This document shows positions 1-8,358 of a DNA stretch of 35,516 nt, one piece after another. This stretch comes from Candidatus Magasanikbacteria bacterium CG_4_10_14_0_2_um_filter_37_12 (lineage in GTDB: Bacteria > Patescibacteriota > Patescibacteriia > Magasanikbacterales > UBA922). Both the position numbers and the translations under genes were made by a program. How positions within the stretch are numbered: the stretch's first letter is position 1; each line of letters starts with the position of its first letter. Under the pieces are notes generated by a model. That model saw only the letters and a list, made by a program, of their open reading frames with translations. It searched no databases and had not been told where the DNA came from. The stretch lies in NCBI GenBank assembly GCA_002793015.1, contig PFPK01000025.1:1-35516 (forward strand), read 5' to 3'.

Positions 1-190
1 ATACTATATACAGCAAAATTTTTCAAGTATCATATCTAATATCAATCATTATATGACTGTTATTTTGCTAGATTAAGCCAAATATACTTGACTTGTACAG
101 AAAAATGTGATGAAGTGACTTATAGCCAGTTTGGCTTGATTTCGTTCCTTAAAAACCGCGAGGCCAGCGGTATAGAAAAAGGTCAGTGCC

Positions 191-700
191 ATGAGATTCG
201 AATGGAAATTGTTCTTGTTCGCCGCCTTGATCCTGAGCTGGTGCAGCAACTCGGCTCATGCTTCCACTAAACCAGTCTTCAAGATTGGGATCTCCGAGGG
301 GTGGGCATTCTCCCTCGAGGAGAAGCCTGTTTTCTTTCCCGGCTCAACCCGAGTCGCGTTTGCGATCATCTTCCCTGTCGCGGACGGCATCTCCGTCGCA
401 GTGAAGCCGAGGCTGAAGATCGGACACGCCGATTTCAAGCCACAGCCGGGCATCATCCTAGGTGCGGGATTCAAGATCACGGATCGACTCACATGGCTCG
501 TGGGAATCCTATACGAGCCGAACATCGATTACGATACGGGCGAGATGAAGCACCTGATCTCTCCCGGCACTGGACCATCGATGAAAATCACTAACGAGAT
601 ATCGATCGACTCATCACTAGCGATCGGCGTAAATGTCGCAGACGGTGTCTGGTCGCTCGCGATCGTACCGATCGAGATATCGTTCAAATTGCCGTGGTAA
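191..700 (+). CDS. Small exported beta-rich protein of unknown function, GC-rich and foreign-looking
   Basis: I do not recognise this 169-residue protein. Residues 1-24 form a typical signal peptide: basic start (MRFEWK), hydrophobic core (LFLFAALILSW) and an AHA cleavage site before STKP. The mature part alternates polar and hydrophobic residues in several stretches (VAFAIIFPVADGISVAV, PGIILGAGFKI, LTWLVGILY, WSLAIVPIEISFKLPW) and ends in Trp, which recalls small outer-membrane beta-barrels; that is an inference from pattern only. The start at 191 has a weak AAGG upstream. The gene is visibly richer in G+C than its surroundings and uses codons such as atc, ctc, gtc and cga/tcg that the neighbours avoid, so transfer is likely. 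A hairpin follows it at 805-834. It is transcribed toward convergent nrdJ. Confidence 0.6.
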   Translation: MRFEWKLFLFAALILSWCSNSAHASTKPVFKIGISEGWAFSLEEKPVFFPGSTRVAFAIIFPVADGISVAVKPRLKIGHADFKPQPGIILGAGFKITDRLTWLVGILYEPNIDYDTGEMKHLISPGTGPSMKITNEISIDSSLAIGVNVADGVWSLAIVPIEISFKLPW

Positions 701-728
701 TCACGGCACAACACAAACAAGGATGGAA

Positions 729-749
729 TGACCACACCAAGGCTGGTCA
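729..749 (+). other. Small hairpin after the GC-rich gene
   Basis: TGACCA at 729-734 pairs with TGGTCA at 744-749 around a 9-base loop. It lies just behind the stop codon of the exported-protein gene and before the terminator. No U-run follows, so by itself it is not a terminator; it may be part of the 3' end of the foreign cassette. Confidence 0.3.
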
Positions 750-804
750 CCTGTGCATGGGACACAGTAAAAAACCCGCACCTTGACTTGGATCCAAACA
801 AGGC

Positions 805-838
805 AAAAAACTTTCGCCATAAGCGAAGTTTTTTGTTT
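805..838 (+). terminator. Rho-independent terminator of the GC-rich gene
   Basis: AAAAAACTTTCGC pairs with GCGAAGTTTTTT around a short CATAA loop, with one bulged T, followed by more T. It can terminate the GC-rich gene ending at 700. Confidence 0.7.
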
Positions 839-912
839 GAAAAATTTTCTATCAAAAAACAAGAACACCATAATGCGAGTCAGACATGAAAGTCTTAAGT
901 GACACGCTTTAT

Positions 913-945
913 AACAAAAAAACCGGCTCTCACCGGTTTTTTGTT
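913..945. terminator. Bidirectional terminator, end of nrdJ
   Basis: An A-tract, CCGG, a 6-base loop CTCTCA, CCGG and a T-tract form a symmetric hairpin that works on both strands. It lies about 20 bp past the nrdJ stop codon on the minus strand and backs up the terminator at 805-838 for the plus strand. Confidence 0.85.
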
Positions 946-965
946 AATTGATATGTGTTACGCGC

Positions 966-3900
966 TTATGAACATCCAAGCGAATCACCACAATTTAGAC
1001 ATTTATAACAACTACCATTTCTTACCGTGACATGCCCACAAGTTGGACAAGCAGGAGCATCGCCCATCATATCGCCAAGCATTTTATCAGCCTCTGTCTT
1101 AAATGTTGCTGGTACATCAAGAGTGGGTAGGTGATCTTGGAGATCCTCTTCCATCTCAAAATCTGCAGGCGTTGAAACTGTTGGCGTCGTAGTCTGAGTG
1201 TGTAAGTGCATGACTTCTTGTCCGGTACTACTCTCTGCCAATCTAGCAACTTGTTCAAATCTATTTTTTTGTATGCCAGTTGGTTTTACCTGGACAAAGT
1301 CTGTTCGTCCAAGGTACTCCATGCCTAAGACACGGAAGACCCAGTCAATAACAGAAGTACAGATTTTTACATTCGGGTGATCAGTCATTCCTGATGGTTC
1401 AAATCTGGTAAATGTAAATTTATCAACAAGCTTTTCTAAAGGCGCTCCATACTGCAGAGCCATAGAAATAGAAATGGCAAAAGCATTCAACAAACTTCTA
1501 AATCCAGCACCTTCTTTGTACATGTCAATAAATATTTCTGCCAATCGTCCATCTGGGTACTCTCCAGTACGTAGCCATATTTTCTGAGTACCGATGCGAG
1601 CTGAAATAGTAATTCCGCTACGTTTGGCTGGAAGTTTACACTTCTCACCATGCAAGTGGATTCTGTGCTCTGTCACTGATCCATCTTTGTCATAGGTTGG
1701 CAGAGCATGAGAATCTGGAATATGCTGGTGGAGAAGCTCGCTCGCTTGTTTGATGGCCTGAGCTACGGCAGATGCTTCTCTATGTTTTACAGGAGAAGTA
1801 GTTTGGATGGTCGCTGGGGCAGTCTTGTTGACAATAGAAGCATCATTTTCTGCAGTGTCGCCTTCTTCTACCTCCTCATCGGAGCTAGTGGACAGAGGTT
1901 GACTTAATTTACATCCATCTCTGTAGAGAGCAACAGCCTTGAGGGCCAGTTGCCATGATTCTTCATAAGCTTGTTTGACATCATCTAGCGTTGCTTCGTT
2001 AGGCATGTTGATGGTCTTCGAAATTGCTCCAGACAAAAACGGTTGGGCAGCAGCCATCTGGCGGATATGTCCGCGCCAGTGAATGAAGCGTTGTCCTTTT
2101 TTACCACATCTGTTTGCACAGTCAAAAACTGGGTAGTCTTTTTCTTTCAGATGTGGTGCACCTTCGATAGTCATCGTACCACAAACATGTTCGTTGGCTT
2201 TGTTGATTTCTTCCTGAGAAAATCCCAAACCTTTTAACATGTTGAAATTTGGGCTGTTGTATTCTTCTGGTTTGAAACCAGCTCTCTCCATACAATCTTC
2301 TCCAAGAGTCCAAGGATTGAAGGCGAACTTGATTTCAAAAGCACTAGTCAAAGCTTTATTTACACTGATGATATCTTCGTCTGTAAATCCTTTTTCTTTT
2401 AATGTTTTTGTATTGATATGTGGAGCGTTGGTGATATCAGCGGTTCCTTTCATGTAGGCAATGATATCGCTCATCTCTTTTTCATTATAACCAAGAGCTT
2501 TAAGAGCCATTGGCACAGCCTCGTTGGCAATTTTGAAATATCCACCGCCAGCTAACTTTTTGAATTTTACTAGAGCAAAGTCTGGTTCTACTCCGGTAGT
2601 CGCACAGTCCATGAGTAACCCGATAGTTCCAGTCGGAGCAAGGAGAGTGGTTTGAGCATTGTGATAACCATATTTTTCGCCCATGTCAACTACTTCATTC
2701 CAGTTTTCTCGAGCAACCGAAAGAAGATAGGCCGGCGCATATTCTGGATTAATGCCTTTTGGTATGACACTAAGTTTTTCGTATTCATTGCTATTAGCAT
2801 TGAAGGCGATGCGCCTGTGATTACGCATCACTCGAAGCATATCATGTTTGTTGTATTCATATTTTGTGAATGTTCCCAAGAATCTGGCCATCTCAGCACT
2901 AGTTTTGTAAGATTCTGCAGTCATAAGAGCTGTGATACAGCCCGTAAAAGCATAAGCCTCTTCTGATTCATAAGGTATGCCAGCTGTCATGAGTACTGAT
3001 CCGATGTTGGCGTACCCAAGACCTAAAGTGCGAAAATCATAACTCATCTGAGCAATTTCTTTGCTTGGAAATTGTGCCATTAGTACACTGATTTCTAATA
3101 CTACAGTCCAAAGCCTGGAAGCATGTTTGAAAGCCTCAACATCAAAGCTGACCTCTTCTGCGTTGAAAAAGTGAGCCAGGTTGATAGAAGCCAGATTACA
3201 AGCAGTGTTGTCGATAAACATGTATTCACTACATGGATTTGATCCATTGATTCGACCAGATTGTGGGCAAGTGTGCCAGTCATTAATATTGTCATCAAAC
3301 TGGAGGCCTGGGTCAGCACAACTCCAAGCAGCATAGGCGATTTGATCACGGAGTTTTCTGGCTTTGAGAGTTTTGCAGACCGTGCCATCTGTTCTCCAGG
3401 TTAAGTTCCAGCTACCATCATTCTTTACAGATTCCATGAATTTGTTGGGAATACGAACGGAGTTGTTGGAATTTTGTCCAGACACAGTTTCGTAAGCTTC
3501 GTCTTCGTAATGAGAAGAATAGCCAGCGGCAATCATCGCAGCTACCTTTTTTTCTTCTTCTACTTTCCAATTGATAAATATTTCTACATCTGGGTGGTCA
3601 AGATCAATAATAACCATTTTGGCAGCTCTGCGAGTAGTTCCACCGGATTTGATTGCACCAGCAGCCCTGTCTCCAATCTTAAGCCAACTCATGAGACCGC
3701 TTGATTTGCCACCACCAGAAAGTGGCTCACCTTTACCACGCAAGCCAGAAAAATTGGTGCCTGTACCAGATCCATATTTGAATAGACGAGCCTCTCGTAC
3801 CCAGAGATCCATGATTCCACCTTCGTTGACCAAGTCATCTCTGACAGATTGGATAAAACAAGCGTGTGGTTGAGGATGAGTATAAGAATCTGAGGAAGTG

Positions 3901-4490
3901 GTCAGAACTCCAGTATCTGGGTCGACATAATGATGCCCTTGGGAAGGGCCGGTGATACCATAAGCCCAGTTGAGACCAGTGTTGAACCATTGTGGTGAAT
4001 TTGGGGCAGCCATTTGACAGAGGAGCATCACGACTAATTCATCATAAAAAATTTGGGCGTCTTTTTCAGTGGCAAAATACCCGTACTTTTCTCCCCAGTA
4101 TCTCCATGTTCCTGCTAGCCGGTGCACTGGTTGTTTGACACTAGTTTCAGCTCCAAGCATGGGTGAGCCGCTAGCGTCTAGTTTTGGAGTACCATCTTGG
4201 TTGAACAATGGAATACCGGCTTTACGAAAATATTTTTGAGCAATAATGTCTGTGGCGACTTGGGACCAAGATTTTGGAATTTCTAGGTCATTCATCTCAA
4301 AGACGACTGTACCATCTGGTTCGCGGATAACAGAGCTTCTTTTTTCATACTCGACCATGTCAAATGGGCTTTTGCCTTCCACAGTAAATTTGCGTTGGAA
4401 ACGAAGACCGTTTTCATTATATTTGAATTCAGTGTTGTCTTTTTGTCCAAGGTGAAGACCTTGGATGAAGATAGAGTCTACTGGAGACAT
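966..4490 (-). CDS. nrdJ: Adenosylcobalamin-dependent (class II) ribonucleoside-diphosphate reductase
   Basis: Reduces ribonucleotides to deoxyribonucleotides using a cobalamin-generated thiyl radical. The 1174-residue protein has the usual large class II layout. Expected catalytic residues are visible: the first cysteine in HACFIQS (C211), the N-x-C-x-E motif in NPCSEY (N418, C420, E422) and the second redox cysteine in ACNLASINL (C431). PTGTIGLLMDCATTG follows near residue 620. A TSCPD-type domain (KCKLPAKRSGITISARIGTQ) lies around residues 910-1010. The C-terminal tail has CPTCGH and CYKCLNCG, a zinc-ribbon or dithiol-shuttle tail. The start at 4490 (MSPVDSIF) follows an AT-rich leader with no Shine-Dalgarno. 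It is monocistronic, transcribed away from ruvB, from a promoter near 4817-4845 overlain by NrdR-like boxes. No canonical B12 box was found in the leader. Confidence 0.95.
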   Translation of the reverse strand: MSPVDSIFIQGLHLGQKDNTEFKYNENGLRFQRKFTVEGKSPFDMVEYEKRSSVIREPDGTVVFEMNDLEIPKSWSQVATDIIAQKYFRKAGIPLFNQDGTPKLDASGSPMLGAETSVKQPVHRLAGTWRYWGEKYGYFATEKDAQIFYDELVVMLLCQMAAPNSPQWFNTGLNWAYGITGPSQGHHYVDPDTGVLTTSSDSYTHPQPHACFIQSVRDDLVNEGGIMDLWVREARLFKYGSGTGTNFSGLRGKGEPLSGGGKSSGLMSWLKIGDRAAGAIKSGGTTRRAAKMVIIDLDHPDVEIFINWKVEEEKKVAAMIAAGYSSHYEDEAYETVSGQNSNNSVRIPNKFMESVKNDGSWNLTWRTDGTVCKTLKARKLRDQIAYAAWSCADPGLQFDDNINDWHTCPQSGRINGSNPCSEYMFIDNTACNLASINLAHFFNAEEVSFDVEAFKHASRLWTVVLEISVLMAQFPSKEIAQMSYDFRTLGLGYANIGSVLMTAGIPYESEEAYAFTGCITALMTAESYKTSAEMARFLGTFTKYEYNKHDMLRVMRNHRRIAFNANSNEYEKLSVIPKGINPEYAPAYLLSVARENWNEVVDMGEKYGYHNAQTTLLAPTGTIGLLMDCATTGVEPDFALVKFKKLAGGGYFKIANEAVPMALKALGYNEKEMSDIIAYMKGTADITNAPHINTKTLKEKGFTDEDIISVNKALTSAFEIKFAFNPWTLGEDCMERAGFKPEEYNSPNFNMLKGLGFSQEEINKANEHVCGTMTIEGAPHLKEKDYPVFDCANRCGKKGQRFIHWRGHIRQMAAAQPFLSGAISKTINMPNEATLDDVKQAYEESWQLALKAVALYRDGCKLSQPLSTSSDEEVEEGDTAENDASIVNKTAPATIQTTSPVKHREASAVAQAIKQASELLHQHIPDSHALPTYDKDGSVTEHRIHLHGEKCKLPAKRSGITISARIGTQKIWLRTGEYPDGRLAEIFIDMYKEGAGFRSLLNAFAISISMALQYGAPLEKLVDKFTFTRFEPSGMTDHPNVKICTSVIDWVFRVLGMEYLGRTDFVQVKPTGIQKNRFEQVARLAESSTGQEVMHLHTQTTTPTVSTPADFEMEEDLQDHLPTLDVPATFKTEADKMLGDMMGDAPACPTCGHVTVRNGSCYKCLNCGDSLGCS

Positions 4491-4548
4491 AATTCTAGGT
4501 ATTAGGTAGATTAGGATATTAGGTTGTTAGAGCACATGTTGTATATTA

Positions 4549-4672
4549 AGACTGTAGAAAAACGTTTTTTCAAAGGCTATGTTTGAAAAATTAACGAATA
4601 GAAGGCTTTATGTAGGCTATAAAAAATAACGAGTGATAAGAGAGCCATGTAATTTTCATTCTTCTACAGTCT
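4549..4672 (-). promoter_or_regulatory. Structured nrdJ leader with long inverted repeat
   Basis: On the minus strand the nrdJ leader contains an 11-bp perfect inverted repeat, AGACTGTAGAA (4549-4559) against TTCTACAGTCT (4662-4672). A second outer pair flanks it: TTGTTAGAGCA near 4524 against TGTTCTAACAA near 4676, with one mismatch. Between the arms lies a possible 22-codon ORF (4591-4659, minus; begins MKITWLSYH). ATTAGG-like direct repeats occupy 4496-4525 just before nrdJ. The arrangement suggests a folded leader RNA, but I do not recognise it as a known riboswitch class. Confidence 0.4.
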
Positions 4673-4712
4673 CATTGTTCTAACAATTTAATATTCAAAC
4701 CTATTTTGGTAT

Positions 4713-4742
4713 AAAAACCGGCTGCTGTGAGGGTTGCCGGTT
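4713..4742 (-). terminator. Terminator-like hairpin (possible attenuator) in the nrdJ leader
   Basis: On the minus strand AACCGGC and GCCGGTT form a 7-bp stem with a 13-base loop followed by TTTTTAT. It sits between the predicted nrdJ start site (near 4810) and the gene, so it could act as an attenuator. Its stem core resembles the terminator at 913-945. Confidence 0.5.
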
Positions 4743-4750
4743 ATTGTACA

Positions 4751-4766
4751 CTACTACATGTAGTGG
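4751..4766. promoter_or_regulatory. NrdR-like box 2 (promoter-distal)
   Basis: CTACTACATGTAGTGG fits the NrdR box ACACWATATATWGTGT at 11 of 16 positions, including the CWA...TWGTG core, and contains the perfect palindrome ACTACATGTAGT. Its centre is 32 bp from that of box 1, about three helical turns, as is usual for NrdR box pairs. Confidence 0.5.
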
Positions 4767-4782
4767 TTAATTTTTATTTTGG

Positions 4783-4798
4783 ACACAAGATATTGTTA
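4783..4798. promoter_or_regulatory. NrdR-like box 1 (promoter-proximal)
   Basis: ACACAAGATATTGTTA fits the NrdR consensus at 13 of 16 positions. It lies just downstream of the predicted nrdJ transcription start, where a bound repressor would block elongation or initiation. Confidence 0.55.
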
Positions 4799-4816
4799 TT
4801 TTGACAGAGCTTAACT

Positions 4817-4845
4817 ATTATAGCACAGTGGTCAAAAGTCACCAA
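4817..4845 (-). promoter_or_regulatory. nrdJ promoter, extended -10
   Basis: On the minus strand TGCTATAAT is a perfect extended -10 (TATAAT at 4817-4822), with TTGGTG as a -35 (4840-4845) and 17 bp between them. The expected start is near 4810, giving a leader of about 320 nt. Confidence 0.65.
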
Positions 4846-4915
4846 ATATCACTACTAATTATCTTTTTTGCATAGTTGAGCGGTAAAATTGTTATGATAA
4901 AAAAAATTGAAATAC

Positions 4916-4924
4916 TTATCCACA
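4916..4924 (+). promoter_or_regulatory. Perfect DnaA box upstream of nrdJ
   Basis: TTATCCACA matches the DnaA box exactly. It lies between the divergent nrdJ and ruvB promoters. In E. coli, nrdAB transcription is influenced by DnaA, so a regulatory role at nrdJ is plausible but unproven. Confidence 0.45.
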
Positions 4925-4971
4925 AGATAGCCAGTTGTTGTTAAATTTGTTTGGTTTTGAGGATGAAGAAT

Positions 4972-5000
4972 TTGATTTTTGGCGACTAAAAATGTACAAT
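4972..5000 (+). promoter_or_regulatory. ruvB promoter
   Basis: TTGATT (4972-4977), a 17-bp spacer and TACAAT (4995-5000). The transcript would begin near 5007. The hairpin ACAGATAA/TTATCTGT (5001-5028) lies at the start of the roughly 150-nt leader, and a second small hairpin CCACC-ACTTC-GGTGG follows near 5061-5075. The first 11 bases, TTGATTTTTGG, recur in the yebC-ruvC promoter. Confidence 0.6.
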
Positions 5001-5156
5001 ACAGATAATGAAGAATTACTTTTTATCTGTTATCCTTTAATATACTTTCTTTAGTTATTCCACCACTTCGGTGGGCAGGTAAAACTAGTTTTGGTTTGTG
5101 CAGTTGTTGGCAAAAATAAGTATAACTTGCTACCGACACGAAATTTCTAAAATCAT

Positions 5157-6167
5157 ATGTTTACAAATTCAGAAGATTTTGAACGCATTCTCTCTCCAGA
5201 ACAACAGGAGGAGATAGAGGAAAAAATTGAAATTACTCTCCGCCCGCAATGTCTGGATCATTTTGTTGGCCAAGACAATATCAAAGAACAGCTTGCTATC
5301 TCTATGAAAGCGGCCCAAGGACGTGACGAACCTATTGAACATGTCCTCCTATATGGTAATCCGGGACTTGGTAAGACTACACTGGCGGGAATTATTGCCA
5401 AAGAGATGGGGGTAAACATTAGGGTCACTGCTGGACCTGCTTTGGAGCGAGTGGGCGACTTGGCTGCCATCCTCTCCAACCTCAATCGTGGCGATGTCCT
5501 CTTCATTGATGAAATTCATCGCATGAATAAGACTATTGAAGAAGTGCTGTATAGTGCGATGGAAGACTATGCTCTCGACATCATCGTGGGCAAAGGACCA
5601 ACAGCCAGGACACTCCGAATGCCATTGGAAAAATTTACTTTGATTGGTGCGACTACCAAGTTGAATCTGCTTTCTGGACCATTACGAGATCGATTTGGTC
5701 ATGTCTTTCATTTGGAATTTTATCAACCTCATCATATCGAAAAAATTATCAATCGTAATGCTGTTACTTTGAAAGTAAATTTGCATGAGTCTGCAGGTAA
5801 GTTGATCGCAAGCAGATCTAGACACACCCCACGGGTGGCAAACAGATTATTAAAAAGAATTCGTGATTATGCCGAGGTTAAACACGATGGCATAATAAGT
5901 GAGAGCGTTGCTAACGATGCTTTGACAATGCTCAATGTGGACCAACATGGTCTTGACGATGTTGACCGTAAGATATTAAACACCATTATCAACATGTTTG
6001 CTGGTGGACCTGTGGGATTGAATACTCTATCAGCGGCTATTGCCGAGGAGATGGATACAGTTGAGACTATCTACGAACCGTATCTGATCCAGATGGGGAT
6101 GTTGGAAAGAACTCCACGAGGTAGGATGACGACGAAGTTGGCACATGACCATTTGGCTGGTGATTAG
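5157..6167 (+). CDS. ruvB: Holliday junction branch-migration helicase RuvB
   Basis: ATP-driven motor that, with RuvA, moves Holliday junctions during recombination and repair. The 336-residue protein is of normal family length. The N-terminal LRPQCLDHFVGQ motif leads into Walker A GNPGLGKTT (near residue 67), RuvB-typical TAGPALERVGDLAAILS, Walker B DVLFIDEIHRM, sensor region LIGATTKLNLLSGPLRDRFG with the arginine-finger area, and a C-terminal winged helix (GGPVGLNTLSAAIAEE ... EPYLIQMGMLERTPRGR). The ATG at 5157 has no Shine-Dalgarno, as for most genes here. RuvC is encoded about 23 kb away at 28778; ruvA is not in the window. Confidence 0.97.
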   Translation: MFTNSEDFERILSPEQQEEIEEKIEITLRPQCLDHFVGQDNIKEQLAISMKAAQGRDEPIEHVLLYGNPGLGKTTLAGIIAKEMGVNIRVTAGPALERVGDLAAILSNLNRGDVLFIDEIHRMNKTIEEVLYSAMEDYALDIIVGKGPTARTLRMPLEKFTLIGATTKLNLLSGPLRDRFGHVFHLEFYQPHHIEKIINRNAVTLKVNLHESAGKLIASRSRHTPRVANRLLKRIRDYAEVKHDGIISESVANDALTMLNVDQHGLDDVDRKILNTIINMFAGGPVGLNTLSAAIAEEMDTVETIYEPYLIQMGMLERTPRGRMTTKLAHDHLAGD

Positions 6168-6259
6168 TATAAAAAATAAAAAATAATGTTCCTGCCTTCG
6201 GCTGTCGCTAGATAAGAAGTAATCATAAAATATTATCTCAGCTAACTTTTGATTTCTCT

Positions 6260-6961
6260 ATGTTATCTTCCAACATCTCCTCAATCTTACCCACTTCCAT
6301 GCCTAGAACCACAAGTTTTAGAGCTTCTTCTCATGCCCAAGATTTGTCGACTATGAAGCTCAATCAATACAAAGACCGTGAAGCTGCCACTACTTCTATT
6401 GGTCGGGCAATTAGTCGGGATAGATCAAGTGGGCCCATGACTTCAGTATCAAGGGCAGGACAGAATTCTTCAGAAGCTCGTACTTCAATTAATGACGATC
6501 AAACAGCTAAAAGGTCAATCTATGACGATAACTATGTAGATGAAAATAGAGAGAGGCTACGTTATCAGCATATCCGCGAATTAATCAAACAACGCAAGGC
6601 CGAGGAGGAAGCTGGACAGACAAGTAATCCTAAGTCTGTCTATGATACTAGCATTAATACTACGCCTGGTTTCAAGAGATATGGTGTAACTGGGTATGCC
6701 CGTCAAATGAGTAAGATGAGAAGATTGAATCCTGCATCCTATAAAAATATTGATAAAAAAGATCAGGATTACTTTCTTGATGTGGTCGAATCACATGCCA
6801 AAGCGACCAGTACTGGAAAAGGTTATGGACGTCTGGCTAGAAGGAACATGAAAATGAAGATTGAACAAGACCGCCAAGCTGGTAAGATCAGTTATGCGGA
6901 CTCTAAGGATATGAAACGGATGGTCAATCAGTTGCCGAAGAGTGGGAAGATTTTTGGGTAG
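6260..6961 (+). CDS. Hypothetical basic, low-complexity protein
   Basis: I do not recognise this 233-residue protein. The first 110 residues are rich in Ser, Thr, Arg and Asn and look disordered. A charged, probably helical segment follows (ENRERLRYQHIRELIKQRKAEEEA). The C-terminal part is basic with Tyr and Met (GYARQMSKMRRLNPASYKNIDKK, GRLARRNMKMKIEQD). There is no signal peptide or membrane segment. A second ATG at 6299 is a possible start that would remove a Ser-rich stretch. It lies 92 bp behind ruvB on the same strand and may be cotranscribed. Composition suggests a nucleic-acid-associated or structural role, but that is only inference. Confidence 0.65.
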   Translation: MLSSNISSILPTSMPRTTSFRASSHAQDLSTMKLNQYKDREAATTSIGRAISRDRSSGPMTSVSRAGQNSSEARTSINDDQTAKRSIYDDNYVDENRERLRYQHIRELIKQRKAEEEAGQTSNPKSVYDTSINTTPGFKRYGVTGYARQMSKMRRLNPASYKNIDKKDQDYFLDVVESHAKATSTGKGYGRLARRNMKMKIEQDRQAGKISYADSKDMKRMVNQLPKSGKIFG

Positions 6962-7085
6962 TTTTATTAGCTTTGATTATGTCCAAGGCGGATAAACCAG
7001 ATAGGTTTACATTAATTTTTTTCAAAATGTTTTAAAGGCGGAATGGAATATCTTGTGTGTGATATAAAAGCACTTTTTTGATTTT

Positions 7086-8321
7086 TTATGTAGCAGACAA
7101 ACGCTCACGCCTTGGAACGGGAATTTTTTTAAGGGCATCATAACTTTTTAGAGCCAGAATCAATGCGTCTCTTGACGAGATATCGCCTTGATTTTTTATC
7201 TCACCTTGCATCGTGTCCATTGAATCTTCACAATAAGTATGAAAAAGGCGTCTTGTGATTTCTGGTGAAGTCTGTGCAGGCTTTGTCAGATCCAATCCAA
7301 TCGCTTTTTTTATCTGTTTCATCCATACAAAGGCTCGTCTTGTCGCATCTCGTTCCATCACACGTCGTGGCGTTTTTAGAAGTTCATTTAATGGTTCTAC
7401 CAATTGTTTATATTGATCTTTCAAAAGTTTGAATTTTTGCTGTTTTTCTTTCAAATCTCTCTTTAAATTTTTTAATTGCATTTGCAATGCTTCTTTATGG
7501 GTGGCCATTTGTTTTGCTTCTGTATTTTTTAGTTGTTCATACTGTTCTTGACTACCAAAGTCATGTAAAAGCCGTGACGACCAGTTTGTCACCGCCTTTT
7601 GTTGGAGAGCAAACTGTTTAATATTTTCCTCTGATTCGCTTGTTTTTTCAGCAAGCATTTCCAAACTTTTATGTAATTGACTTGAGGCAAGCACCAATTG
7701 TAAACGTGTCTCGGTCAACGTCTCCAAAACTGTTTTTTCCGGTAGATGCACCAAAAGTTCCGGAAATGCCCTTTCAATTTTTTGAAGGGTATCGTCTATA
7801 TCATCAAACCACTCGAGTGTTTCATTTTCAATGGCCATTTCTCCAATAACTCTTAACTTTGGATTTTTAAATTGTTTTACGTGTCCAAACTCATGTAAAG
7901 CAACCGCCAAACCAAAGGCTGTGTCAAGCGGTGGTATACAAACCTCATTAGTAGTTGGGTTGAAATCAAAATTAGCAGATACGCCATCTTTTGCTTGATA
8001 TTCATTTGTCACAAAAATGCGAGTAACTGTTGGGTCGATACGTAACAATGCCAGCAAATCCAAACGTTGTCCATTGTATGTTAACTCAACTGATTGTAAT
8101 TGCCGTTTTCTATCTGTAGGTTGATTTTCTTTGAACTCATCTTCTACAAATACAAATTTAGCTTCTACCCCCCCCATAGCATTTCCTTGGCTATCTCGCA
8201 ATTCGTATTGTTCGTTAACCATCGCTCGTTCTCTTGTTTTTTCGGGGACGACTTGTTTGGTTTTTGGTGCTTGTTTTTTAGGCTCGTGTGGCCATAATGG
8301 TTCAAAAGATGATTCATCCAT
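7086..8321 (-). CDS. Putative HEFGH metallopeptidase-like protein with coiled coil
   Basis: The 411-residue protein has a zinc-metallopeptidase signature, ALHEFGHVKQF (HEFGH at 143-147), with glutamates at residues 165-170 (IENETLE) that could supply the third ligand as in gluzincins. A polar N-terminal 35 residues (KKQAPKTKQVVPEKTRER) precede a predicted beta-rich region. Residues 205-320 are a long Lys/Gln/Leu/Glu-rich coiled coil. No signal peptide or membrane segment is evident, so a cytoplasmic location is likely. The start at 8321 is 37 bp from the pyrF stop on the same strand, so it is probably the last gene of the pyrimidine transcript. I do not recognise the family and do not assign a substrate. 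Confidence 0.65.
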   Translation of the reverse strand: MDESSFEPLWPHEPKKQAPKTKQVVPEKTRERAMVNEQYELRDSQGNAMGGVEAKFVFVEDEFKENQPTDRKRQLQSVELTYNGQRLDLLALLRIDPTVTRIFVTNEYQAKDGVSANFDFNPTTNEVCIPPLDTAFGLAVALHEFGHVKQFKNPKLRVIGEMAIENETLEWFDDIDDTLQKIERAFPELLVHLPEKTVLETLTETRLQLVLASSQLHKSLEMLAEKTSESEENIKQFALQQKAVTNWSSRLLHDFGSQEQYEQLKNTEAKQMATHKEALQMQLKNLKRDLKEKQQKFKLLKDQYKQLVEPLNELLKTPRRVMERDATRRAFVWMKQIKKAIGLDLTKPAQTSPEITRRLFHTYCEDSMDTMQGEIKNQGDISSRDALILALKSYDALKKIPVPRRERLSAT

Positions 8322-8358
8322 AGGAATTTAGCATAACATCAGTATGATGGTTTAATTT

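Noticed and set aside
4491-4850. Cobalamin riboswitch upstream of the B12-dependent nrdJ
   Set aside because: I looked for the GCCACTG-type B12 box on the minus strand and found none; only an unassigned structured leader is reported.
5061-5079. Terminator before ruvB (CCACC-ACTTC-GGTGG)
   Set aside because: The hairpin is short and followed by GCAGGTAAAAC, not a T-run; more likely a repeat fragment or leader hairpin.
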